Origin: an uncultured Burkholderiaceae bacterium
Lineage (GTDB): Bacteria > Pseudomonadota > Gammaproteobacteria > Burkholderiales > Burkholderiaceae_C
Assembly: GCA_938022295.1 (NCBI GenBank)
Contig: CALIDR010000227.1
Coordinates: forward strand, 1 to 11,268
Length of the DNA stretch: 11,268 nucleotides
Direction of reading: 5' to 3'
Shown one piece after another: positions 1 through 6,594 of the stretch (position 1 is the first letter of the stretch; the number at the start of each line of letters is the position of its first letter). The notes beneath the pieces are model-generated. The model had not been told where the DNA came from and ran no database searches. It saw only the letters and a list, made by a program, of their open reading frames with translations. A program made the position numbers and the translations under genes.

Positions 1-672
1 AACGCCAACGGCATCCAGGACGCTGGCGAGTTCGGCATCCAGGGCGTCACGGTCAAGCTGTTCGACTGCATCACCGGCGCTTACATCACCGAGACGACGA
101 CCAACGACCAGGGCCTTTACGCCTTCACCGGCCTGAAGCCCAGCCAGTACAAGGTGCAGTTCGTCTCGCCACCCGGCTACGTGCTGACCGAGGCGAACGT
201 CGGCGACGACGCATTCGACTCCGACGCCGGCGCCGATGGCTTCACCGGCTGCTACACGCTCATCTCGGGCGAGACGAACAACACCGTCGACGCGGGGCTG
301 TACCGCCCGGCGGCGCTCGGCGACCGGGTGTGGGCCGACAACAACGCCAACGGCATCCAGGATCCCGGCGAGCTCGGGATCAAGGGTGTGAGGGTCAACC
401 TCTACGACTGCGTCACGGGCCTGCTGGTCGATAGCACGGAGACCGGCGACACCGGCCTCTACGCCTTCACCGGACTGAAGCCCGGCCAGTACAAGGTCGA
501 GTTCATCACGCCAGCGGGCCACATCCTCAGCCCGGCGAACCAGGGCATGGACGACGCCGTCGACAGCGACGCCGCGATCGCCAACGTCGGCAACACGGGC
601 TTCCTGACCGGCTGCTACACGCTGACGTCGGGCGAGACGAACAACACCGTGGATGCCGGCTTCTACCTGCCG
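1..672 (+). other. Two tandem SdrD_B-like modules (first one partial)
   Basis: The second module begins near base 310 (ALGDRVWADNNANGIQD) and ends with VDAGFY near 663. The first is the same module missing only its first few residues, and ends VDAGLY near 303. Both carry the family pattern of an N-A-N-G-I-Q-D loop, 'GLYAFTGLKP.QY', a 'DSDA' segment and 'GCYTL.SGETNNTVDAG'. SdrD B repeats in staphylococcal surface proteins are calcium-binding rigid spacers; the same role is inferred here. Each module has two cysteines (residues 23 and 84; 137 and 205) that could form an intradomain disulfide. The window opening inside a module suggests further copies upstream. Confidence 0.85.
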
Positions 673-3600
673 CGCAACGTCTTCACCGCCATCAACGTCG
701 AGAAGGCCACTAACGGCTTCGATGCGGACGATCCGACCGGCCCGTACATCCGGGTCGGCGATCTGGCCACCTTCACCTACGTGGTGACGAACACCGGGGA
801 CGTTGCGCTGGCGTCGATCCAACTGAGCGACGACAAGCTCGGGGCGGTCCTCGACATCGCGAACAAGGGCGACGGCGACGAGTTCCTCGCCCCGGGCGAA
901 AGCTGGACGTTCACGGCCAGCGCAGTCGTCACCGAGGGCCAGTACCAGAACATCGCCACCGTCACCGGCACGCCGGTCGACGGCAACAACACGCCGATCC
1001 CGGACCTCGAGAAGCCGACCGACACCGACCCGTCGCACCACTTCGGCTATCGGGCCGCGATCGACGTCGAGAAGGCCACCAACGGCTTCGATGCGGACGA
1101 CCCGACCGGCCCGTACATCCGGGTCGGCGATCTGGCCACCTTCACCTACGTGGTGAAGAACACCGGCAACGTGACGCTGGCATCGATCGAACTGAGCGAC
1201 GACAAGCTCGGGGCGATCCTCGACATCACGAACAAGGGCGACGGCGACGAGTTCCTCGCCCCGGGCGAAAGCTGGACGTTCACGGCCAGCGCCGTCGTCA
1301 CCGAGGGCCAGTATCAGAACATCGGCGCCGTCACGGGCACGCCGGTCGACGGCAACGGCACGCCGATCCCGGGCGCCGAGAAGCCCACCGACACCGATCC
1401 GTCGCACCACTTCGGCTACCTGGCCAAGATCGACATCGAGAAGGCCACCAACGGCTTCGATGCGGACGACCCGACCGGCCCGCTGCTGATGGTCGGCAGC
1501 ACGGCCACCTTCACTTACGTGGTGACGAACACCGGCAACGTGCCGCTGATCGACATCCTGGTCAGCGACGACAAGATCGGCGACATCACCGTCATCACCG
1601 ACAAGGGCAACGGCGACGACATCCTCGCGCCTGGGGAGAGCTGGACCTTCACGGCCAGCAAGACGGTGACGGGGGGCCAGTATGCCAACCTCGGCAGCGT
1701 GACCGGCACGCCGGCGGACAACAACGGCACGCCGATCCCGGGCGCCGCGAACGTCACCGACACCGACCCGAGCCACCACTTCGGCTTCGTGCCGGGCGCG
1801 ATCGACATCGAGAAGCTCGTGCGCATCGAGAAGCCGGGGATGCTGTACCAGGGCTTCGTCTGCCTCGACTTCGGCAAGCCGACCGCGCTGACGTTCGACT
1901 ACGAGCCGGGCACGGCGGTCAGCAACACGCAGAACGGCAAGGCGTCGATCATCGGCTCGACGACGTTCGACGACGACGGCCGGTCGTACGTGCGGGTGAC
2001 CGACAGCGCCACGCCGACGAGCGGCGGCGTCTACTTCGAGGGCTTCGTCAACGTCGGCGAGACGTTCACCGCCACCGCTGCCGCGGCCGGGCGCTCCACG
2101 TTCGGCGCGCAGACCTACATCCACTTCTTCGACGACCAGCCCGGCACCAGCGTCCCGGGTTCGCTCGGCCTGCTGCAGACGGTGACGTACCACACGTCGT
2201 GCTCGCAGCCGATCAAGCTCGGCGACGTGATCGGCAGCGCCACGCTCGTGGGCTACACCGGCGTGAACGGCACTGCGCCGAGTTCGCCGCCGGTGATCGG
2301 GCCGGACTTCGACGCCGACACGCCGACCGGGCCGGTGGGCGTGATCGACGTCGACACCGCGGTATTCACGTACCTGGTGACGAACCCCGGCACGGTGCCG
2401 CTCGAGAACGTCGTCGTCACCGACGACCGGATCCCGAGCCTGACGTTCGTCGGCGGCGACGCCAACGGCGACGGCAAGCTCGACCCCGGCGAGATCTGGA
2501 AGTACACGGCCTCCGAGATCGTCAAGGCCGGGCAGCAGGTCAACATCGGTACCGTCAAGGGCAGCGCGTTCGGCTTCGAGTACACCGACACCGACCCGGC
2601 GCACTACGTGGGCCTGCCCGCCGGCCAGATACCGATGATCGACATCGAGAAGTACGTGCGCGTGCCCGAGTACGTGCCCACCGCGCCGCTGCTGTGCCTG
2701 ACGCTGGGCAAGCCGGTGGCGATCACGTTCGACTACGAGATCGGCACCGGCATCAGCAACGCGCAGAACGGCAAGGCGCGCATCGTCACCCAGCGCGCGG
2801 TGGAGGACGACGGCAAGTCGTGGGTCATCGTCTCCGACAAGTCGAGCCCCACCGACAGCAAGGCGAAGATCTACTTCCAGGGCTGGGTCGACGTCGGCAG
2901 CGAGTTCACCGCCACCGCGGCGGCGGCCGGCCGCTCGACGTTCGGCGCCGACACGTACGTCCACTTCTTCGACGACAGGCCGGGCACGACGGTGAGCGGC
3001 TCGCTCGGCCTGCTGCAGTCGATCGCGTACCACACCTCGTGCTCGCAGCCGATCAACCTCGGCGACGTGGTCGGCAACGTGACGCTCGTGGGCTACACCG
3101 GCGTCAACGGCAGCGTCGACCCGTCGATCTACTACGGCGTCGACGCCGACACGCCGCCGGGGCCGACAACGAAGGAAGGGTCGCTCGTCGAGTTCACCTA
3201 CGTCGTCACCAACCCGGGCACGGTGCCGCTGGCCAACGTCACGGTCACCGACGACCGGATCTCGGGCCTCACGTTCGAGGGCGGAGACGCCAACCGCAAC
3301 AACCTGCTCGATCCGGGCGAGCGCTGGATCTACACCGCCAGCGAGATCGCCACGCCGGGGCTGAAGACCAACGTCGGCACCGCCACCGGGCAGGCGTTCG
3401 GCATCACGGTGGAGGACCAGGACGCAGCCAACTACACGGCGATGGCGGTGACGGCCGGCATCGACGTCGAGAAGCTCGTCAAGGGCCGCTACTTCGTGCC
3501 GGGCGGCGGCGGCACCGAAGGCCTGACGCCGGGCTTCTGGAAGACCCATTCCGAGTACGGCCCGGCGCCGCTGGCCGGCTGGCCGGAGACCGGCTACGGC

Positions 3601-5427
3601 CCCGACGATTCGTTCAACGACATCTTCGGCACCAACGTGGCGGGCGATCCGTCGCTGCTCGACGCGCTGAGCGCCAACGGCGGCGGCCTGAATGCCCTGC
3701 TGCGCCACGCCACGGCCGCGCTGCTCAACGCCGCGAACCCGAACGTCGACTACAAGTACACGCAGCAGCAGATCATCACCTGGACGGCGAGCGCGATCGC
3801 GGGCGGCACGTTCAACGCGACGAAGGACCTGTTCGAGAAGGAGAACGAGCTGGGCGCCGACCTCGGCACGCCGGCCACCGGCGGCAGCTTCGCCGAGACG
3901 CCGGACTACGACGCCGACATGCCGGGTTCCGGCCCGACGCTGCCGGGCGGATCGACGGCGATCTTCACCTACCTGGTGAAGAACACCGGCATGGTGGCGC
4001 TGAGCGACGTCACGCTCACTGACGACCGGCTCACGAACCTGACGTTCGTCGGTGGCGACACCAACAACAACCGCCTGCTCGACGTCGGCGAGACGTGGCG
4101 CTACACGGCCTCGGAGCCGGTCGTGGCCGGCACCGATCCGGACGACGTCGACCGCGGGAACACCGCCACCGCCACTGGCAAGGCGCTCGGCCAGACCTGG
4201 GTCGACACCGACCAGGCGTGGTACCAGGTCGGCGCGCTGAGCCAGTCGGTCGGCGACTTCGTGTGGTTCGACGCCAACCGCAACGGCATCCAGGACGCCG
4301 GCGAGGCGGGCGTGCCGGGCGTGCTGGTCACGCTACGCAACAGCAGCGGCGCGACGATCGCGACGACGACGACCGACGCCGAAGGCCGGTACAGCTTCCA
4401 GGTCGATCCGGGCACGTACTCGCTCCTGTTCGGCCGGCCGGCGGGCACGCAGTTCACGGCGCGCGACCAGGGCGGCAACGACAACCTCGACAGCGACGTC
4501 AACCCCGCCACCGGCGCGACGGCGAACTTCACCGTCTCGCTCGGCCAGCAGCGGCTCGACGTCGACGCCGGCATCGCCTCGGCGCCGAAGTTCTTCATCG
4601 TCGACCAGGGCAACGACCGCAGCTACCAGTACGAGACCAGCGGCGCGGCGGCGGGCAGCTTCGCGCTCGACGGCGGCAACAAGGACCCGCGCGACGTCGT
4701 GGCCAACGCCGACGGCAGCCGGCTGTGGGTGCTCGACAAGAACAAGGCCGTCAACGTCTACGACAGCTTCGGCTCGCTGCTGGGCAAGTGGACGGCGTCG
4801 AGCCTCGGCGCGGAGCCGGAAGGCATCGCGATCGCCGGCAACAACGTCTGGGTTGCGGACCGTTCGGGCAAGGTGTTCCTCTACACCAACGCCGTCGACC
4901 GCACCAGCGGCAGCGCGAACGCGAACTTCACCTTCGACAAGCTCGGCATGTCGGGCAACGTCAAGGGCATCGCCAGCGACGGCAAGCACCTGTGGGTCGT
5001 CACCGAGGGCGGCACGGACTTCGTCTACCGCTTCGCGATCGGCAACGGCGGCAACCCGACGCTGACCGCCGCCGGGCAGTGGACGCTGCCGTCGGCCAAC
5101 AGCAAGCCCACCGGCATCACGCTCGACCCGACCGGCGGTGCCAAGCTGTGGATCGTCGACGAGGCGACCGACATGGTGTACGAGTACGCCAACGGCCGCG
5201 CGCTGACCAGCGGCACCGGCACCGTGGCGACGTCGTTCGCGCTGGCCACCGGCAACGGCCAGCCGCAGGGCATCGCCGACCCGCTGTCGTGGGCGTTCGC
5301 CGACGCGGCGGCCGACACGATCGCGTACGACACGATGGTGCCGTCGTACGTCGACGAGCCGGTGGACATGGTGGCGCTGCTCGGCAGCGCGATGGCCGCC
5401 GGGCCGGCGTACTGGATGCACGCCTGA
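1..5427 (+). CDS. Giant modular repeat surface/secreted protein (SdrD_B, DUF11/DUF7507-like, beta-propeller), 5' end outside window
   Basis: The frame is open from base 1, so the start codon and any signal sequence lie upstream; 1808 residues are visible before the TGA. Numbering from base 1, modules are: SdrD_B-like 1-103 (partial) and 104-224; DUF11/DUF7507-like repeats 231-353, 354-476 and 477-600; composite units 601-879 and 880-1153, each starting IDIEK; a composite with a GFWKTH module, 1154-1412; SdrD_B-like 1416-1526; a propeller-like domain 1527-1778; and a tail 1779-1808. Such stalks of immunoglobulin-like modules are typical of adhesins and other extracellular proteins. Only eight cysteines occur, two in each of four modules. 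I see no LPXTG, PEP-CTERM, RTX nonapeptides or autotransporter barrel. A complete type I secretion operon converges on this gene, which makes export by that route plausible. A role in adhesion, matrix or sheath formation is inference; the ligand is unknown. Coding assignment is very secure, function moderate to low. Confidence 0.95.
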   Translation, partial: NANGIQDAGEFGIQGVTVKLFDCITGAYITETTTNDQGLYAFTGLKPSQYKVQFVSPPGYVLTEANVGDDAFDSDAGADGFTGCYTLISGETNNTVDAGLYRPAALGDRVWADNNANGIQDPGELGIKGVRVNLYDCVTGLLVDSTETGDTGLYAFTGLKPGQYKVEFITPAGHILSPANQGMDDAVDSDAAIANVGNTGFLTGCYTLTSGETNNTVDAGFYLPRNVFTAINVEKATNGFDADDPTGPYIRVGDLATFTYVVTNTGDVALASIQLSDDKLGAVLDIANKGDGDEFLAPGESWTFTASAVVTEGQYQNIATVTGTPVDGNNTPIPDLEKPTDTDPSHHFGYRAAIDVEKATNGFDADDPTGPYIRVGDLATFTYVVKNTGNVTLASIELSDDKLGAILDITNKGDGDEFLAPGESWTFTASAVVTEGQYQNIGAVTGTPVDGNGTPIPGAEKPTDTDPSHHFGYLAKIDIEKATNGFDADDPTGPLLMVGSTATFTYVVTNTGNVPLIDILVSDDKIGDITVITDKGNGDDILAPGESWTFTASKTVTGGQYANLGSVTGTPADNNGTPIPGAANVTDTDPSHHFGFVPGAIDIEKLVRIEKPGMLYQGFVCLDFGKPTALTFDYEPGTAVSNTQNGKASIIGSTTFDDDGRSYVRVTDSATPTSGGVYFEGFVNVGETFTATAAAAGRSTFGAQTYIHFFDDQPGTSVPGSLGLLQTVTYHTSCSQPIKLGDVIGSATLVGYTGVNGTAPSSPPVIGPDFDADTPTGPVGVIDVDTAVFTYLVTNPGTVPLENVVVTDDRIPSLTFVGGDANGDGKLDPGEIWKYTASEIVKAGQQVNIGTVKGSAFGFEYTDTDPAHYVGLPAGQIPMIDIEKYVRVPEYVPTAPLLCLTLGKPVAITFDYEIGTGISNAQNGKARIVTQRAVEDDGKSWVIVSDKSSPTDSKAKIYFQGWVDVGSEFTATAAAAGRSTFGADTYVHFFDDRPGTTVSGSLGLLQSIAYHTSCSQPINLGDVVGNVTLVGYTGVNGSVDPSIYYGVDADTPPGPTTKEGSLVEFTYVVTNPGTVPLANVTVTDDRISGLTFEGGDANRNNLLDPGERWIYTASEIATPGLKTNVGTATGQAFGITVEDQDAANYTAMAVTAGIDVEKLVKGRYFVPGGGGTEGLTPGFWKTHSEYGPAPLAGWPETGYGPDDSFNDIFGTNVAGDPSLLDALSANGGGLNALLRHATAALLNAANPNVDYKYTQQQIITWTASAIAGGTFNATKDLFEKENELGADLGTPATGGSFAETPDYDADMPGSGPTLPGGSTAIFTYLVKNTGMVALSDVTLTDDRLTNLTFVGGDTNNNRLLDVGETWRYTASEPVVAGTDPDDVDRGNTATATGKALGQTWVDTDQAWYQVGALSQSVGDFVWFDANRNGIQDAGEAGVPGVLVTLRNSSGATIATTTTDAEGRYSFQVDPGTYSLLFGRPAGTQFTARDQGGNDNLDSDVNPATGATANFTVSLGQQRLDVDAGIASAPKFFIVDQGNDRSYQYETSGAAAGSFALDGGNKDPRDVVANADGSRLWVLDKNKAVNVYDSFGSLLGKWTASSLGAEPEGIAIAGNNVWVADRSGKVFLYTNAVDRTSGSANANFTFDKLGMSGNVKGIASDGKHLWVVTEGGTDFVYRFAIGNGGNPTLTAAGQWTLPSANSKPTGITLDPTGGAKLWIVDEATDMVYEYANGRALTSGTGTVATSFALATGNGQPQGIADPLSWAFADAAADTIAYDTMVPSYVDEPVDMVALLGSAMAAGPAYWMHA
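691..1800 (+). repeat. Three tandem DUF11/DUF7507-like repeats, period 369-372 bp
   Basis: Units begin at 691 (INVEKATNGF), 1060 (IDVEKATNGF) and 1429 (IDIEKATNGF). The spacing is exactly 369 bases between the first two pairs, and the third unit is 372 bases. Shared segments include 'ATFTYVV.NTG.V', 'LAPGESWTFTAS' and 'TDTDPSHHFG'. By eye, units 1 and 2 differ at about 14 of 123 residues. They share an uninterrupted 64-base match (860-923 versus 1229-1292), which points to recent duplication or gene conversion. The domain is an immunoglobulin-like beta-sandwich used as a spacer in many extracellular proteins. The assignment is by pattern recognition; DUF11 and DUF7507 are closely related and I cannot separate them without a profile search. 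Confidence 0.88.
1801..3459 (+). repeat. Two long composite units: DUF7467-like domain plus DUF11-like domain
   Basis: Two units of 279 and 274 residues start at 1801 (IDIEKLVRI) and 2638 (IDIEKYVRV). The first half of each (about 1850-2275 and 2685-3110) is a conserved block with 'GKP.A.TFDYE.GT', 'FTATAAAAGRSTFGA', 'TY.HFFDD.PGT' and 'YHTSCSQPI.LGDV'. I believe this matches the domain catalogued as DUF7467, but the name is from memory and uncertain. The second half is a DUF11-like domain with 'FTY.VTNPGTVPL.NV.VTDDRI' and an EF-hand-like loop. Each unit has exactly two cysteines (residues 621/734 and 899/1014) at matching positions, suggesting one conserved disulfide per unit. Confidence 0.8.
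2458..2493 (+). other. Canonical EF-hand-type calcium loop inside a DUF11-like domain
   Basis: Twelve codons read DANGDGKLDPGE. They satisfy the EF-hand loop pattern with D at 1, N at 3, D at 5, G at 6, L at 8, D at 9 and E at 12. Related loops lie at equivalent places: DANRNNLLDPGE (3286-3321) and DTNNNRLLDVGE (4057-4092). In the SdrD_B modules the loops are DNNANGIQDPGE (337-372), DANRNGIQDAGE (4270-4305) and a partial copy at bases 1-30. Calcium binding by SdrD B repeats is established in staphylococci; binding here is inferred from the ligand residues. Confidence 0.7.
3460..4236 (+). other. Variant composite unit with a TPGFWKTH module in place of the DUF7467-like domain
   Basis: The unit starts IDVEKLVKGRYFVPGGGG like its two predecessors. 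It then carries 'LTPGFWKTHSEYG' (glycine at residue 1178) and a region rich in predicted helix, roughly residues 1173-1290 (about 3517-3870), containing 'LLRHATAALLNAANP'. It then returns to the DUF11-like half at about 3904 ('DYDADMPGSG' onward), with 'DVTLTDDRLTNLTFVGGD' and an EF-hand-like loop. The 'TPGFWK.H' signature is recurrent in large bacterial extracellular proteins; I know of no established function. It is more alpha-helical and alanine/asparagine-rich than the beta-rich modules around it. Confidence 0.75.
4246..4578 (+). other. Membrane-distal SdrD_B-like module without cysteines
   Basis: Residues 1416-1526 read SVGDFVWFDANRNGIQDAGE at the start and end VDAGIA. In between are 'GVPGVLVTLRNSSG', 'TTDAEGRYSFQVDPGTYSL' and 'DNLDSDVNP', all matching the SdrD_B consensus. 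Unlike the two amino-terminal copies it has no cysteine and lacks the 'GCYTL' segment, so it belongs to a different subgroup and is not a recent duplicate of them. It links the stalk to the propeller-like domain. The position term assumes the C-terminus points outward, which is inference. Confidence 0.85.
4579..5334 (+). other. C-terminal six-motif beta-propeller-like domain (NHL-like)
   Basis: Six copies of a degenerate motif of the form [LV]W-V-V-D followed 4-9 residues later by an aromatic-x-aromatic or related strand recur at 41-52 residue spacing. They are FFIVDQGNDRSYQY (residue 1531), LWVLDKNKAVNVY (1575), VWVADRSGKVFLY (1616), LWVVTEGGTDFVYRF (1664), LWIVDEATDMVYEY (1716) and WAFADAAADTIAY (1764). 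Between them are 'P.DVVANADG', 'PEGIAIAG', 'VKGIASDG', 'PTGITLDP' and 'PQGIAD' turns. This is the pattern of NHL or SMP-30-like six-bladed propellers. Ligand or enzymatic activity cannot be read from the sequence. The domain lies outside the stalk repeats and may be the functional head of the protein. Confidence 0.72.
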
Positions 5428-5443
5428 GGTGGAGAGCGGGGGA

Positions 5444-5467
5444 CGGCGGGCGCTGTGGCGCCCGCCG
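5444..5467. terminator. Strong GC hairpin just after the giant gene
   Basis: A 10-base-pair stem (5444-5453 with 5458-5467) closes a TGTG loop, 16 bases after the stop codon of the giant gene. No T-run follows it directly, so alone it is not a standard intrinsic terminator. It may protect the mRNA 3' end or assist the terminator that follows 15 bases later. Confidence 0.5.
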
Positions 5468-5482
5468 CCGCCACCGCGGACG

Positions 5483-5509
5483 AAACCGGGCCCGCGGGCC
5501 CGGTTTTTT
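5483..5509 (+). terminator. Rho-independent terminator of the giant gene
   Basis: Bases 5483-5506 form a perfect 24-base palindrome (AAACCGGGCCCG then its reverse complement), giving a very GC-rich hairpin. The following run of six T ends at 5509. The spacing of 55 bases after the stop codon fits termination of the + strand transcript. Read on the - strand the palindrome is followed by only three T, so it would be a weaker terminator for the converging secretion operon, although it lies in the right place to serve both. Confidence 0.88.
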
Positions 5510-5700
5510 CTTGCTGGCCGGTCTCCTCCGGCAGCGCGCGTTGCCGCGTCAGCCTAGGTCCGGCAATCGGCCGCCCGATTCCACATGCAAGCTACTTCTT
5601 CGCAGGTCGTTTTGGTGCACGTGGACGGTCACCTCTTGGGTGACGACGCTGCGCACCCGATCGAGCCGCCCTCGGGCACGCCCGACTGCCGGATCCAGGG
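5510..5700. other. Intergenic stretch between convergent transcripts, no gene seen
   Basis: About 190 bases separate the terminator from the stop codon of the cyclophilin gene. They contain two small inverted repeats, 5565-5580 (AATCGG, CCGC loop, CCGATT) and 5628-5644 (GTCACC, TCTTG loop, GGTGAC), with no adjacent T-run on either strand. The composition is slightly less GC-rich than the genes. Open frames here run antisense into the cyclophilin gene and show no ribosome binding site, so I call none. This is the likely 3' untranslated region of the - strand operon. Confidence 0.6.
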
Positions 5701-6594
5701 TCAGCGGATCTGGCGCGCGGTGGTGACGACGACGTCGGCCACCGGGACGTTCTGCTGCCCGGTCTCGGGCACGGTGCGCGTGGGCACGGCGGCGATCGCG
5801 TCGACGACGTCGAGACCGGCCGTGACCTTGCCGAACACGGCGTAGCCCGGCTCCTGCGCGCTGCGGTAGTCGAGCGAGGGGTTGTCGACGACGTTGACGT
5901 AGAACTGGCTGGTGGCCGAGTCCGGCTCGCTCGTGCGCGCCATCGCCAGCGTGCCGCGCTGGTTCGACAGGCCGTTGTTCGACTCCAGCACGATCGGCGG
6001 CCGGGTAGGCGCCTTCGGCGTCGGCCCCGGCGTGCCGGGCACGAAGCCGCCGCCCTGGACGACGAAGCCGGGGATCACGCGGTGGAAGATCGTGCCGTCG
6101 TAGAAGCGGGCCTCGACGTAGGCGAGGAAGTTGTCGACGCTGAGCGGCGCGCGCACGGGGTCGAGCTCGAGGTCGATCGTGCCGCCGGCAATGCCCGCTC
6201 CCGGCGCCACCGTCAGCCGCACGAGCGGTGGCGGCACGTCGACCGTCAGCGTCGCGAGCCAGGCCGAACCCGCGCCGACCTGCGCCGCGACGGGGCCGAT
6301 CGACGTGACGCGGCAGCTCCACTGGCGCTGCGTCGCGCCGCGCTCGCCGAGTTCGGCGAGGTCGGCGCAGCCGCCGCGCGTGATGCGCAGCGTGACGTCG
6401 TCGCGGTCGAGGTCCAGGCCGCTGACGGTCCACACCGCCAGCCGCCCGTACGACGTCGGCGTGGCCGACATCGAGCTCACGCTCGGCCCGCCGCCGCCGC
6501 CCCCGCAGGCGGCCAGCAGTGCGGCGGCCGCCGCGGCAGCGGCCGCGATGCGCACCCGGCCATGGCGGCCGGCCCCCCCCTTCGATGGCGTCAT
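5701..6594 (-). CDS. Cyclophilin-type peptidyl-prolyl cis-trans isomerase lipoprotein
   Basis: The 297-residue product would catalyse cis-trans isomerisation of peptidyl-proline bonds outside the cytoplasm. Residues 1-30 form a lipoprotein signal with arginines, an alanine-rich core and lipobox LAAC with the lipidated cysteine at 30, followed by six glycines. Residues 37-120 form a small beta-rich domain with two cysteines (76, 94) that I cannot name. Residues 124-297 are the cyclophilin domain. It has FHRVIPGFVVQGG at 170-182 (R172, F177 and Q180 match R55, F60 and Q63 of human cyclophilin A), MAR at 218, SQFYVNV at 229 and YAVFGKV at 251. The position of the cyclosporin-contact tryptophan appears to be serine, so drug sensitivity is unlikely. 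The ATG overlaps the TGA of the TolC-family gene (ATGA), so translation is probably coupled. The fold and lipidation are well supported; the client, possibly the exported protein, is inference. Confidence 0.93.
   Translation of the reverse strand: MTPSKGGAGRHGRVRIAAAAAAAAALLAACGGGGGGPSVSSMSATPTSYGRLAVWTVSGLDLDRDDVTLRITRGGCADLAELGERGATQRQWSCRVTSIGPVAAQVGAGSAWLATLTVDVPPPLVRLTVAPGAGIAGGTIDLELDPVRAPLSVDNFLAYVEARFYDGTIFHRVIPGFVVQGGGFVPGTPGPTPKAPTRPPIVLESNNGLSNQRGTLAMARTSEPDSATSQFYVNVVDNPSLDYRSAQEPGYAVFGKVTAGLDVVDAIAAVPTRTVPETGQQNVPVADVVVTTARQIR
6573..6580 (-). repeat. Eight-base G homopolymer in codons 5-8 of the cyclophilin gene
   Basis: Eight consecutive C on the + strand read as G on the coding strand, spanning the codons for K-G-G-A near the start. 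A one-base slip here would destroy the signal peptide and the whole protein. A second eight-G tract lies 65 bases away in the TolC-family gene. The tract could be a slippage site or simply reflect the high GC content. Confidence 0.6.

Noticed and set aside
841..1650. GDGDE/GNGDD segments as possible RTX calcium repeats
   Set aside because: They occur once per 123-residue module, not as consecutive nonapeptides, and lack the GGxGxDxUx pattern.
691..3459. Regular DNA repeats as a possible CRISPR array
   Set aside because: The periods are 369 and about 830 bases, the repeats are fully coding in one frame, and no short repeat/spacer alternation exists.
2199..4022. 607-codon + strand open frame overlapping the giant gene in another frame
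   Set aside because: The translation is almost entirely R, A, G, H and P with no domain pattern, as expected from a shifted frame of a GC-rich gene. The main frame shows clear repeats throughout.
4095..5726. 543-codon + strand open frame running past the giant gene's stop
   Set aside because: Low-complexity Arg/Gly/His-rich translation, out of frame with the propeller-coding sequence, and it runs through the terminator. It is a compositional shadow.
5585..5845. Possible 86-codon + strand gene in the intergenic region
   Set aside because: No Shine-Dalgarno upstream of its ATG, and more than half of it is antisense to the well-supported cyclophilin domain.
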